This document shows, in pieces, positions 1 to 4,772 of a stretch of 5,113 nt of DNA. Source of the DNA: an uncultured Jannaschia sp. (lineage in GTDB: Bacteria > Pseudomonadota > Alphaproteobacteria > Rhodobacterales > Rhodobacteraceae); assembly GCA_937916365.1 (NCBI GenBank), contig CALFSY010000267.1, positions 1 through 5,113 on the forward strand, read 5' to 3'. Made by a program: the position numbers and the translations under genes. The notes beneath the pieces were generated by a model. The model was not told the DNA's origin and searched no databases. It saw only the letters and a program-made list of their open reading frames with translations. Every line of letters begins with the position of its first letter. The stretch's first letter is position 1.

Positions 1-182
1 TTGACGAGGTTGACGAAGCGTCTGATACAGCAACCGAAGCTGCGGTAGAGGCCACCCAGGACGCTGCTGAAACAACCGAAGACGCGGTGGAAGATGCGTC
101 TGAATCATCGCTTGATACACTTGTGGACGCGGTCGAAGACCTAACGGATGCAATCACAGAACAAGAGCAGGTTCAGGAATAA
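1..182 (+). CDS. C-terminal tail of an acidic Ala/Asp/Glu-rich protein (partial, 5' end missing)
   Basis: The reading frame that starts at base 3 stays open for 59 codons and stops with TAA at 180-182. The visible tail has 22 Asp or Glu residues out of 59 and no Lys, Arg or His. Ala, Thr, Val and Leu are spaced every three to four residues (for example EDAVEDASES and DAVEDLTDAI), which suggests an extended, negatively charged amphipathic helix or coiled coil. No domain or catalytic motif is present in this fragment, so the function is unknown. Acidic low-complexity tails of this kind occur on many alphaproteobacterial envelope and cytoplasmic proteins, so composition is not diagnostic. The gene converges on fpr and ends 27 bases before a GC-rich inverted repeat. 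Codon choice (GAC/GAA/GCG/GTC mix) resembles the neighbouring genes, which supports real coding. Confidence 0.7.
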   Translation, partial: DEVDEASDTATEAAVEATQDAAETTEDAVEDASESSLDTLVDAVEDLTDAITEQEQVQE

Positions 183-208
183 ATCAAATTACGCTTTATT
201 TCTAGTTA

Positions 209-244
209 ATCCCCCCGCACCTGGCCCGTCGGTTACGGGGGGAT
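209..244. terminator. GC-rich inverted repeat, candidate bidirectional terminator between convergent genes
   Basis: ATCCCCCCG at 209-217 pairs perfectly with CGGGGGGAT at 236-244, giving a 9-bp stem (seven G-C pairs) around an 18-base loop. It lies between the stop of the rightward acidic-tail gene (182) and the stop of leftward fpr (287), where a shared terminator is expected. Neither strand has a strong T-run directly after the stem. The rightward side continues GTATGGCC and the leftward side TAACTAGAAAT, so efficient intrinsic termination is not certain. It could also act as a 3'-end stabilising structure. Confidence 0.5.
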
Positions 245-286
245 GTATGGCCTTAAATCCGTGATCCGTGGCCACACCTGGCCCGA

Positions 287-1135
287 TCAATCCACAAATG
301 CCTTTTCCACAACGTAATGCCCGGGCGCGGAATTTGCGCCCTCTTGCATCCCGTATCCTTCCAACAGGGTTTTGATTTCGTGGTTAAAGGCTAGGTTCCC
401 GCATACCATGGCGCGATCGTGGCGTGGGTTTGGGGGCGGCACATCCAAATCTGTATATAACACACCCGATTGCATCAAATCGGTGATCCGCCCCATTTTC
501 GCGCTTTGCCCCCGCGTTGTGGTGGGATAATAGCGCAGTTTATCGGCAAAGCCCCGCCCGATCAGCTCGGCTAACATATCATCTTGGCGGATGTGTTCAA
601 TGATTGCGGCCCCATATGTTAATTCTGCCGCGTCACGGCAGGTATGGGTGATAATAACGTCGTCATAATCGGTATATGTCTGTGGTTCACGCAGCAGGCT
701 GGCGAACGGGGCAAATCCGGTGCCTGTGGCGAAAAACCAAATTCGCCGTCCCGGTAAAAGGGCATCGTGCACCAACGTGCCAACGGGCTTTGGCCGTAGG
801 ATAATCGCGTCACCTGGTTGAATATGTTGTAGTTTTGAGGTCAGCGGCCCATCGGGCACCTTGATCGAATAAAACTCTAACGTATCATCCCATGTGGGGG
901 ATGCGATGGAATATGCCCGCAGTAATGGTTTTTGTTTCCCGGTCACAGGGTCCGGGTCGCCGATCACCCCAATCATCACAAATTCCCCGGCCCGAAAACG
1001 GAAAGAGGCAGGGCGCGTGCATCGAAAGCTAAACAAACGATCGGTATAATGCTGCACCTGTGTTATAATTTGCGTATCTGGTCCTGCCTGGGTGGGGCGC
1101 GAAGGGGATATAGGGGAATCGTTGTTAAGCATCAT
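287..1135 (-). CDS. fpr: Ferredoxin/flavodoxin-NADP(+) reductase (Fpr)
   Basis: This FAD enzyme transfers electrons between NADPH and ferredoxin or flavodoxin (EC 1.18.1.2 / 1.19.1.1) in the cytoplasm. Numbered from the GTG at 1141, the FAD-domain motif RAYSIASP is at about residues 75-82. The SIKVPDGPLTSKL segment (about 92-104) follows. The NADP-binding glycine motif ATGTGFAPF is at 138-146, the YYPTTTR pyridine-nucleotide segment at 204-210, and MVCGNLAFN at 245-253. The C-terminus reads VVEKAFVD, like the Rhodobacter capsulatus-type bacterial Fpr, though from memory that enzyme carries a few more residues after AFV. Length (about 282 aa) fits the family. Start choice is uncertain. GTG at 1141, ATG at 1135 and ATG at 1132 are all in frame, and only a weak Shine-Dalgarno-like AAGTGG precedes the ATGs. 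ATG at 1135 is preferred because the first residues are poorly conserved and the GTG lies inside an inverted repeat. The gene is divergent from the BapA-prefix gene. Nearby cysH suggests a role in reductive metabolism or oxidative-stress defence. Confidence 0.93.
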   Translation of the reverse strand: MMLNNDSPISPSRPTQAGPDTQIITQVQHYTDRLFSFRCTRPASFRFRAGEFVMIGVIGDPDPVTGKQKPLLRAYSIASPTWDDTLEFYSIKVPDGPLTSKLQHIQPGDAIILRPKPVGTLVHDALLPGRRIWFFATGTGFAPFASLLREPQTYTDYDDVIITHTCRDAAELTYGAAIIEHIRQDDMLAELIGRGFADKLRYYPTTTRGQSAKMGRITDLMQSGVLYTDLDVPPPNPRHDRAMVCGNLAFNHEIKTLLEGYGMQEGANSAPGHYVVEKAFVD

Positions 1136-1140
1136 TGCCA

Positions 1141-1155
1141 CTTATGGATCATAAG
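1141..1155. promoter_or_regulatory. Inverted repeat over the fpr translation start region, candidate operator
   Basis: CTTATG (1141-1146) and CATAAG (1150-1155) are perfect inverted 6-bp arms around the 3-base spacer GAT. The element sits 6-20 bases upstream of the preferred fpr ATG at 1135, overlaps its weak ribosome-binding region and includes the alternative GTG start. A dimeric repressor bound here would block fpr expression. Alternatively, in fpr mRNA it could form a small hairpin near the start codon. No specific regulator consensus was recognised. Confidence 0.35.
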
Positions 1156-1249
1156 ATAAAAATCAATCGTTTATATGTTCTTTTAGAAGAGCATATTATG
1201 GTGTGCCTACTAAAGATTTTTTGTGAAAGATGGCTCTATTTCTTGTTTC

Positions 1250-1278
1250 TTGTCATTCGAAGTTTACTAGCTTATCCT
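1250..1278 (+). promoter_or_regulatory. Candidate sigma-70-type promoter of the BapA-prefix gene
   Basis: TTGTCA at 1250-1255 matches five of six bases of the TTGACA -35 box. It is followed after 17 bases by TATCCT at 1273-1278, which matches four of six bases of TATAAT. Transcription would start near 1285, giving a leader of about 34 bases before the TTG start at 1319. The -35 box overlaps the end of a perfect tandem 7-mer duplication, TTTCTTG twice, at 1239-1252. This is a motif match only, in an AT-rich region where chance matches are frequent. I found no equally good promoter for fpr on the other strand. Confidence 0.35.
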
Positions 1279-1306
1279 TAATTTTGGGCAACCTAGCTAA
1301 TCGAAA

Positions 1307-1311
1307 AAGGA
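1307..1311 (+). promoter_or_regulatory. Ribosome binding site that selects the TTG start at 1319
   Basis: AAGGA at 1307-1311 lies seven bases before TTG at 1319, an ideal spacing. An ATG at 1314-1316 is closer to the Shine-Dalgarno sequence but only two bases away and in another frame, where it stops after six codons. The in-frame TAA at 1298 excludes any longer form. The ribosome-binding site therefore supports the unusual TTG start. Confidence 0.6.
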
Positions 1312-1318
1312 ATATGCT

Positions 1319-2359
1319 TTGTTTGATACCCTGAATACCCCTTATATAAACACGTATCGTGATGATGATGATCTGATTTTGATTCTGGCGGATGGGTCGG
1401 AAATAAAGATTGATGATTTTTTTACAGGCCGTCCGCGTGACTCCGTGATCGTGCAAAATGCCGAAACCGGCGATATGTTTCAGGTAACGCTGGATGATTT
1501 AGGCCAGGTGATCGGGGTGATGCAACAGTCGCGCACCCAACCCGAAGAGATGTTTGCAACAGCGGCCAATGCAGATACCCCGTTTGAACTGACGCCCGAT
1601 ACGGCCACCAACATGTCCACCCAGGCAGGGGCCGCCGCGGCCGGTGGTGCGGGCCTTAACACAGGGGTGGTTGCTGGTATTGGGTCAGGCGCCGTTGCAA
1701 TGGGTGTCGCCGTTATTGCCACCGGCGGTGATAATGACAGCGATGAAAATACATCTGATACTGTGAATACGAACACGGCAAACACCAGTGGCGTTATTGT
1801 CGTGGACGCAGAAGGGAATAAGGTTACCCCATCACAAACAAATTCAGATTCCATCACAGTAGAGGAAAATACACAAACCGTCATCACACTCCCTGAAACG
1901 GGATCTGGGCTTATCATCCAAAATGGTATTTTGCTGCCTGGCGACGATGACGTGGTTCTAAACCTTGTTTCAGCACGCCTAGAACTTGAAGAAGGACAAA
2001 TAAGCACAGGCACGTTCACGGCTTTTTTGGATTTGATCGACCAAGGGGGGGATAACACATTGGATGGGGTCTTTGTTAATAACACCCTCCCCAACACAAG
2101 TGTAAATGTTACGAGCGATAGTGCAGTTTTAAGGATCAATAATTCAAGCGCCGAGGGATTATTTATTGGTGATGTCGATCTTTCGGGCCGTGATACCTAC
2201 ATCCTTACGATTGATGGGAACATTGGCGATAGAGTTTTTTTGGATACGGATATTACCGCAACGGGCAACACTGTATCGGGTCGCACCGAATATACCGGAA
2301 CCAACCTTACGCTTTATATCGACCCTGATATTACAGTTGCCGACGCTATCATCATCTAA
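1319..2359 (+). CDS. Short protein with BapA-prefix-like N-terminus, Ala/Gly hydrophobic stretch and unassigned C-terminal half
   Basis: This 346-residue protein starts at TTG, because an in-frame stop at 1298 leaves no upstream start and AAGGA is well placed. Residues about 9-36 contain YRDDDDLILILADGSEIKI followed by DDFF. This fits the pattern (R-x-(G/D)-D-D-L-x-L-x-L-x-D-G-x-x-I-x-I-x-x-F-F) at the N-terminus of BapA/Bap-type adhesins secreted by type I systems. Residues about 103-137 are Ala/Gly-rich and hydrophobic, followed by an Asp/Asn/Thr linker (138-158), the usual order in such adhesins before the Ig-like repeats. Here there are no repeats, no RTX nonapeptides and no VCBS or cadherin units. 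Residues 158-346 form one Asn/Asp/Thr/Val-rich, probably beta-stranded region that I do not recognise. There is no Sec signal peptide. Lys, Arg and His are scarce and Cys is absent, typical of secreted proteins. A small surface or biofilm protein exported by a type I system is the best inference; no transporter genes are adjacent. It could instead be a remnant of a larger adhesin, but the frame is clean and ends at a normal stop. Confidence 0.72.
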   Translation: MFDTLNTPYINTYRDDDDLILILADGSEIKIDDFFTGRPRDSVIVQNAETGDMFQVTLDDLGQVIGVMQQSRTQPEEMFATAANADTPFELTPDTATNMSTQAGAAAAGGAGLNTGVVAGIGSGAVAMGVAVIATGGDNDSDENTSDTVNTNTANTSGVIVVDAEGNKVTPSQTNSDSITVEENTQTVITLPETGSGLIIQNGILLPGDDDVVLNLVSARLELEEGQISTGTFTAFLDLIDQGGDNTLDGVFVNNTLPNTSVNVTSDSAVLRINNSSAEGLFIGDVDLSGRDTYILTIDGNIGDRVFLDTDITATGNTVSGRTEYTGTNLTLYIDPDITVADAIII

Positions 2360-2371
2360 AATAAGTATTTT
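2358..2371. repeat. Small A/T inverted repeat between convergent genes
   Basis: AAAATA (2358-2363) and TATTTT (2366-2371) are perfect inverted arms across a 2-base spacer. They overlap the stop codon of the BapA-prefix gene, in the 58-base gap before the end of cysH. Its lack of G-C pairs makes it a weak hairpin at best. No convincing GC-rich terminator was found in this convergent gap for either gene. Confidence 0.2.
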
Positions 2372-2417
2372 CCGTGCTGATGTGCGGGGAAGCTTCTTTG
2401 TTTGAAAAATCTTTATC

Positions 2418-3188
2418 TCATACTTTACTGTCATTTAATGTCACATGAGCCGTTGTTTTGGGCACGATTCGTCCATTCACGATATGGATACCGCATTCGT
2501 CCTTTGCGGTGCCGCGCCAACGTCCAGCACGCGGTGATTCACCCGCCCCCACAGGTGTGGTGCAGGGGGCGCAACCAACCGATACGTATCCTTTGGCTGC
2601 CAATGGGTGCCGGGGCAAGCGATGTGTGGTCATATATTGTTGCACCTGATGTGCGGACCAATGGGCCAAGGGGTTGACTTTAATACGCCCGGCATCGTCG
2701 GCATCAAAAATTTCAAGCGCTGCACGCGCCGCCCCTTGGAACCGCTTGCGCCCCGTCACCCACGCCGCGAACGGGGTCAGGGTATTTTGTAAGGGTTCGG
2801 TTTTGCGCAACGCACAACACGCATTCGGATCGGTTTTATGAAGTCGCCCATCGGCATCATGGGCGTTCACACGGGCGCGTGCCGCCTTGATCACGCGCAC
2901 GTCGCGCAAGCCCAAATAATCGGCGACCTGACGTTGATAGGCCACGGTTTCATCGAACAACATTTCCGTATCGATAAATAAAATAGGCACAGCACAATCA
3001 ATGATCGAAACCATATGCAACAAAACAATCGCTTCGGCCCCGAAACTGGATACAACCGCCACAGGGCCGACCGCATCGTTGGTTAAAACATGTTCGAGGA
3101 TCACATGTGGCGCGCAATCGGTGTAACGCGCGTTTAATTCGGCAATCCGCGCTGCAGACGCGGGGGAAACATTCGGGTCATGGAGCAT
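2418..3188 (-). CDS. cysH: Assimilatory adenylylsulfate / phosphoadenylylsulfate reductase (CysH)
   Basis: CysH reduces activated sulfate to sulfite with thioredoxin or glutaredoxin as donor, in cytoplasmic cysteine synthesis. From the ATG at 3188 the protein is 256 aa, a normal length. The PP-loop-type SSFGAEAIVLLHM is at residues 47-59, DTEMLFDET at 73-81, ACCALRK at 123-129, TGRKRFQGAAR at 145-155, VNPLAHWS at 171-178, GCAPCT at 205-210 and the catalytic ECGIH at 231-235 (Cys232). The Cys124-Cys125 pair plus Cys206/Cys209 are the four ligands of the [4Fe-4S] cluster. That cluster marks APS-using enzymes (EC 1.8.4.10) and is lacking in E. coli-type PAPS reductases. The residue before ECGIH is Asp rather than the common Thr. 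A TTG at 3284 would add 32 residues, but that extension crosses promoter-like and palindromic DNA and does not resemble the family, so ATG 3188 is preferred. A purine-rich GGGAAAG precedes it. The gene converges on the BapA-prefix gene. No sulfite reductase or siroheme gene is in the window. Confidence 0.94.
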   Translation of the reverse strand: MLHDPNVSPASAARIAELNARYTDCAPHVILEHVLTNDAVGPVAVVSSFGAEAIVLLHMVSIIDCAVPILFIDTEMLFDETVAYQRQVADYLGLRDVRVIKAARARVNAHDADGRLHKTDPNACCALRKTEPLQNTLTPFAAWVTGRKRFQGAARAALEIFDADDAGRIKVNPLAHWSAHQVQQYMTTHRLPRHPLAAKGYVSVGCAPCTTPVGAGESPRAGRWRGTAKDECGIHIVNGRIVPKTTAHVTLNDSKV

Positions 3189-3239
3189 GGAAACTTTCCC
3201 TTTCGCCGTAAGGTTGGGCGTATCGTTAAGGGCAGGATG

Positions 3240-3262
3240 GCCAAACGAACCAAACGTTTGGC
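3240..3262. promoter_or_regulatory. Palindromic operator-like element in the cysH leader
   Basis: The unit CCAAACG occurs at 3241-3247 and again at 3250-3256, a 9-bp pitch. An inverted copy, CGTTTGG, at 3255-3261 makes CCAAACGTTTGG (3250-3261) a perfect 12-bp palindrome. In addition GCCAAACG (3240-3247) can pair with CGTTTGGC (3255-3262) as an 8-bp stem with a 7-base loop. The element is 52-74 bases upstream of the cysH ATG and just downstream of the transcription start predicted from the candidate promoter. That position suits a repressor operator or a structured leader. The regulator is not identifiable from sequence. Confidence 0.5.
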
Positions 3263-3272
3263 ATATAGGTTT

Positions 3273-3301
3273 AGTATAAGGCAAAAATCGGCTGGTTTCC
3301 A
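3273..3301 (-). promoter_or_regulatory. Candidate cysH promoter
   Basis: On the minus strand TGGAAA (bases 3301-3296) is followed after 17 bases by TATACT (bases 3278-3273). These match four of six and five of six bases of the -35 and -10 consensus. Transcription would begin near 3266, giving a leader of roughly 78 bases to the ATG at 3188 with the CCAAACG palindrome at its very start. The position also argues against the TTG start at 3284, which would lie inside the promoter. Confidence 0.42.
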
Positions 3302-3345
3302 GGGATCATTCCCGCAACACGCTTGAATAAGGTTCATAGCAACAC

Positions 3346-3375
3346 AAGGGTGGTGTTGCGCACAACACTACCTTT
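3346..3375. repeat. 30-bp inverted repeat between the hydrolase-OsmC gene and cysH
   Basis: AAGGGTGGTGTTG (3346-3358) and CAACACTACCTTT (3363-3375) are inverted arms around a CGCA loop. Eleven of 13 positions are Watson-Crick, and the other two (3348/3373 and 3352/3369) become G-U pairs in RNA read from the plus strand but A-C mismatches on the minus strand. A second arm, GCAACAC at 3339-3345, can compete for GTGTTGC at 3353-3359. It lies 46 bases after the stop of the hydrolase-OsmC gene and about 95 bp upstream of the predicted cysH start site. It could be a terminator or 3'-end structure, or a regulatory site for cysH. There is no T-run on the minus side. Confidence 0.5.
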
Positions 3376-3420
3376 CAAAATGTGGTTTACGTGTGCTGCG
3401 CTGCGATTTGCCTCACGAAT

Positions 3421-4632
3421 TTAGACCAGTTCGGTCACAATCTTTGCCCCCGATTCCAAAGTTTTGTGAACGGGGCATTTCCCGGCGATTTCCAATAATT
3501 TATCACGCTGCGCTTGATCTAATGCCCCTTGCAACACAATCCGTCGGGTAAAGGTTTCCAGTGGCGTATTTTGCCCCTCGGCGTCTTTGGCATGAATACG
3601 GTCGTGGGATACATCAACCGATACGTGTTCCAAAGGCCACCCTTTGCGCCGTGCGTATAGGCGGATTGTCATTGACGTGCATGCGCCCAACCCCGCTGCG
3701 ACAAATTGATAGGGTGTCATGCCTTTGTCTGTGCCACCAAAATCCACCGGTTCATCGGCAAGTGTGTGATGGCGTGGCCCGGCCTGCACGTCTTGTAAGA
3801 AACCGTTTTTATCGGCCTCGCTGACGCGGGTGATACCCTCGGGCGCGTTAAGGGCCGGGGGCGTAGGTGGGCGCAGGTCCAGATACCGCGCGGCCCAGGC
3901 TGCGATAACCTCGGCGGCATATTCGGCGTCTGCTGGGGTGGTGATAAGGTGATCGGCGTTGTCAAGTGTTACAAAACTTTTGGGATGTTTCGCCGCGATA
4001 AAAATTTGCGTTGCATTTTCAATGCCTACGATTTGATCGCGCGGGGCGTGCAGCACTAATAATGCCTTACCCAGTTGCGCGATGGCGGGGCCTACGTGTT
4101 CGGCGCGCACGTCTTCGATAAAACTTTGGCTTATACGAATTGGACGACCGCCCAGGTTCACTTCACCCACACCATCCACCGCGATTTTGTCCAGTGCGTC
4201 ATTGAAATTGTGGGTTACATGTTCGGGGTCAAACGGCGCACCGATGGTGGCGATGGCCTTAACACTGGGCATATCACCCCCTGCGCGTAAAACCGCCGCC
4301 CCGCCCAGCGAATGACCAATTAACAATGACGGCGCCATGCCGCGCGCGGTCAATGCCTGCACAGCGGCGTGTAAATCCGCGATGTTTGAGGTAAACGTGG
4401 TGTTTTCAAATTCCCCACCCGAATGACCCAAACCGGTAAAATCGAATCGCAACACGGCGATCCCCATCGCGGCCAAGCGGGCGGCGATGCGCCGCGCGGC
4501 AGGAATATCTTTTCCGCACGTAAAACAATGGGCCATTAACGCTGTGGCCACATGCGGCCCATCGGGCAAATCCAATCGCGCGGCCAAATCATGACCTGCG
4601 TGGCCGGGAAAGGTAAAGCGTTCGGTAGGCAT
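3421..4632 (-). CDS. Bifunctional alpha/beta hydrolase / OsmC-family protein
   Basis: This is a fusion of two enzymes in one 403-aa chain. Residues about 1-255 form a serine alpha/beta hydrolase. The nucleophile elbow GHSLGG holds Ser108, the acid is probably Asp199 in HAPRDQIVG, and the base is His228 in NADHLIT. HCFTCGKD at 35-42 is an oxyanion-region motif. After a Pro-rich linker (about 254-264), residues about 265-403 form an OsmC/Ohr-like domain. Its two conserved cysteines are Cys318 (GLGACTSMT) and Cys386 (GKCPVHKTL), the usual peroxidatic and resolving pair for thiol reduction of organic hydroperoxides. The start at ATG 4632 gives MPTERFTF, typical of the family, with GAAAGG nine bases upstream. 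Upstream in-frame codons back to 4770 lack a Shine-Dalgarno sequence and include a palindrome, so they are treated as noncoding. The hydrolase substrate is unknown. The coupling suggests ester or lipid-peroxide processing followed by peroxide reduction, which is inference. Confidence 0.92.
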   Translation of the reverse strand: MPTERFTFPGHAGHDLAARLDLPDGPHVATALMAHCFTCGKDIPAARRIAARLAAMGIAVLRFDFTGLGHSGGEFENTTFTSNIADLHAAVQALTARGMAPSLLIGHSLGGAAVLRAGGDMPSVKAIATIGAPFDPEHVTHNFNDALDKIAVDGVGEVNLGGRPIRISQSFIEDVRAEHVGPAIAQLGKALLVLHAPRDQIVGIENATQIFIAAKHPKSFVTLDNADHLITTPADAEYAAEVIAAWAARYLDLRPPTPPALNAPEGITRVSEADKNGFLQDVQAGPRHHTLADEPVDFGGTDKGMTPYQFVAAGLGACTSMTIRLYARRKGWPLEHVSVDVSHDRIHAKDAEGQNTPLETFTRRIVLQGALDQAQRDKLLEIAGKCPVHKTLESGAKIVTELV

Positions 4633-4641
4633 GGGTAGAAA

Positions 4642-4647
4642 CCTTTC
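4642..4647 (-). promoter_or_regulatory. Ribosome binding site supporting the hydrolase-OsmC start at 4632
   Basis: The minus strand reads GAAAGG at bases 4647-4642, nine bases before the ATG at 4632. The other in-frame ATG upstream, at 4662, is preceded by GCGGCCCTCATCCT with no purine-rich site, and a farther one at 4770 has no good site. This favours the shorter protein. Confidence 0.55.
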
Positions 4648-4727
4648 GATAGTATTCACCATAGGATGAGGGCCGCCGATCCATTCGGCAACCCTTGCGA
4701 AAGAAATGTCACGGTGCTGTGTGGTGA

Positions 4728-4741
4728 ATCCGGCGCCGGAT
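4728..4741. promoter_or_regulatory. Perfect 14-bp palindrome upstream of the hydrolase-OsmC gene
   Basis: ATCCGGCGCCGGAT is fully self-complementary. It sits in the 171-bp gap between the two hydrolase genes, 96-109 bases upstream of the ATG at 4632. Such position and symmetry fit a binding site for a dimeric regulator, for example of the MarR/OhrR type that often controls OsmC/Ohr genes, although the sequence is GC-rich and unlike the AT-rich OhrR sites I know. No clear promoter was assigned next to it. Confidence 0.35.
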
Positions 4742-4772
4742 AATACAGACAAGGTTTGGAATAAACCCATCC

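Noticed and set aside
1182..1188. TTTAGAA, a half-site of the alphaproteobacterial Irr (iron control) box
   Set aside because: The matching second half TTCTAAA is missing at the expected distance, so an isolated 7-mer in AT-rich DNA is not meaningful.
1480..2139. A 219-codon open frame antisense to the BapA-prefix gene
   Set aside because: It is the reverse complement of an Asp/Thr/Asn/Gly-rich coding sequence. Its Ser/Val/Pro-rich translation has no recognisable motif and no ribosome-binding site, while the plus-strand frame has a clear N-terminal motif and a good Shine-Dalgarno sequence.
2389..2396. GAAGCTTC palindrome in the gap between the BapA-prefix gene and cysH
   Set aside because: Eight bases with no loop cannot form a hairpin, and palindromes this short arise often by chance. 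Not supported as a terminator or operator.
2402..2792. Several plus-strand open frames across cysH
   Set aside because: They are shadows of the strongly conserved minus-strand cysH and have no start signals or recognisable products.
3189..3284. N-terminal extension of CysH from TTG at 3284
   Set aside because: The added 32 residues do not look like the family, overlap a candidate -10 box and the CCAAACG palindrome, and the ATG at 3188 gives a normal-length protein.
3380..3424. A 14-codon plus-strand ORF (MWFTCAALRFASRI)
   Set aside because: No ribosome-binding site, very short, and overlapping the end of the hydrolase-OsmC gene by four bases. Chance is sufficient explanation.
4633..4770. 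N-terminal extension of the hydrolase-OsmC protein from the ATG at 4770
   Set aside because: MPTERFTF at 4632 matches the usual family start and has its own GAAAGG site. The extension shows no conserved features and carries a perfect 14-bp palindrome.
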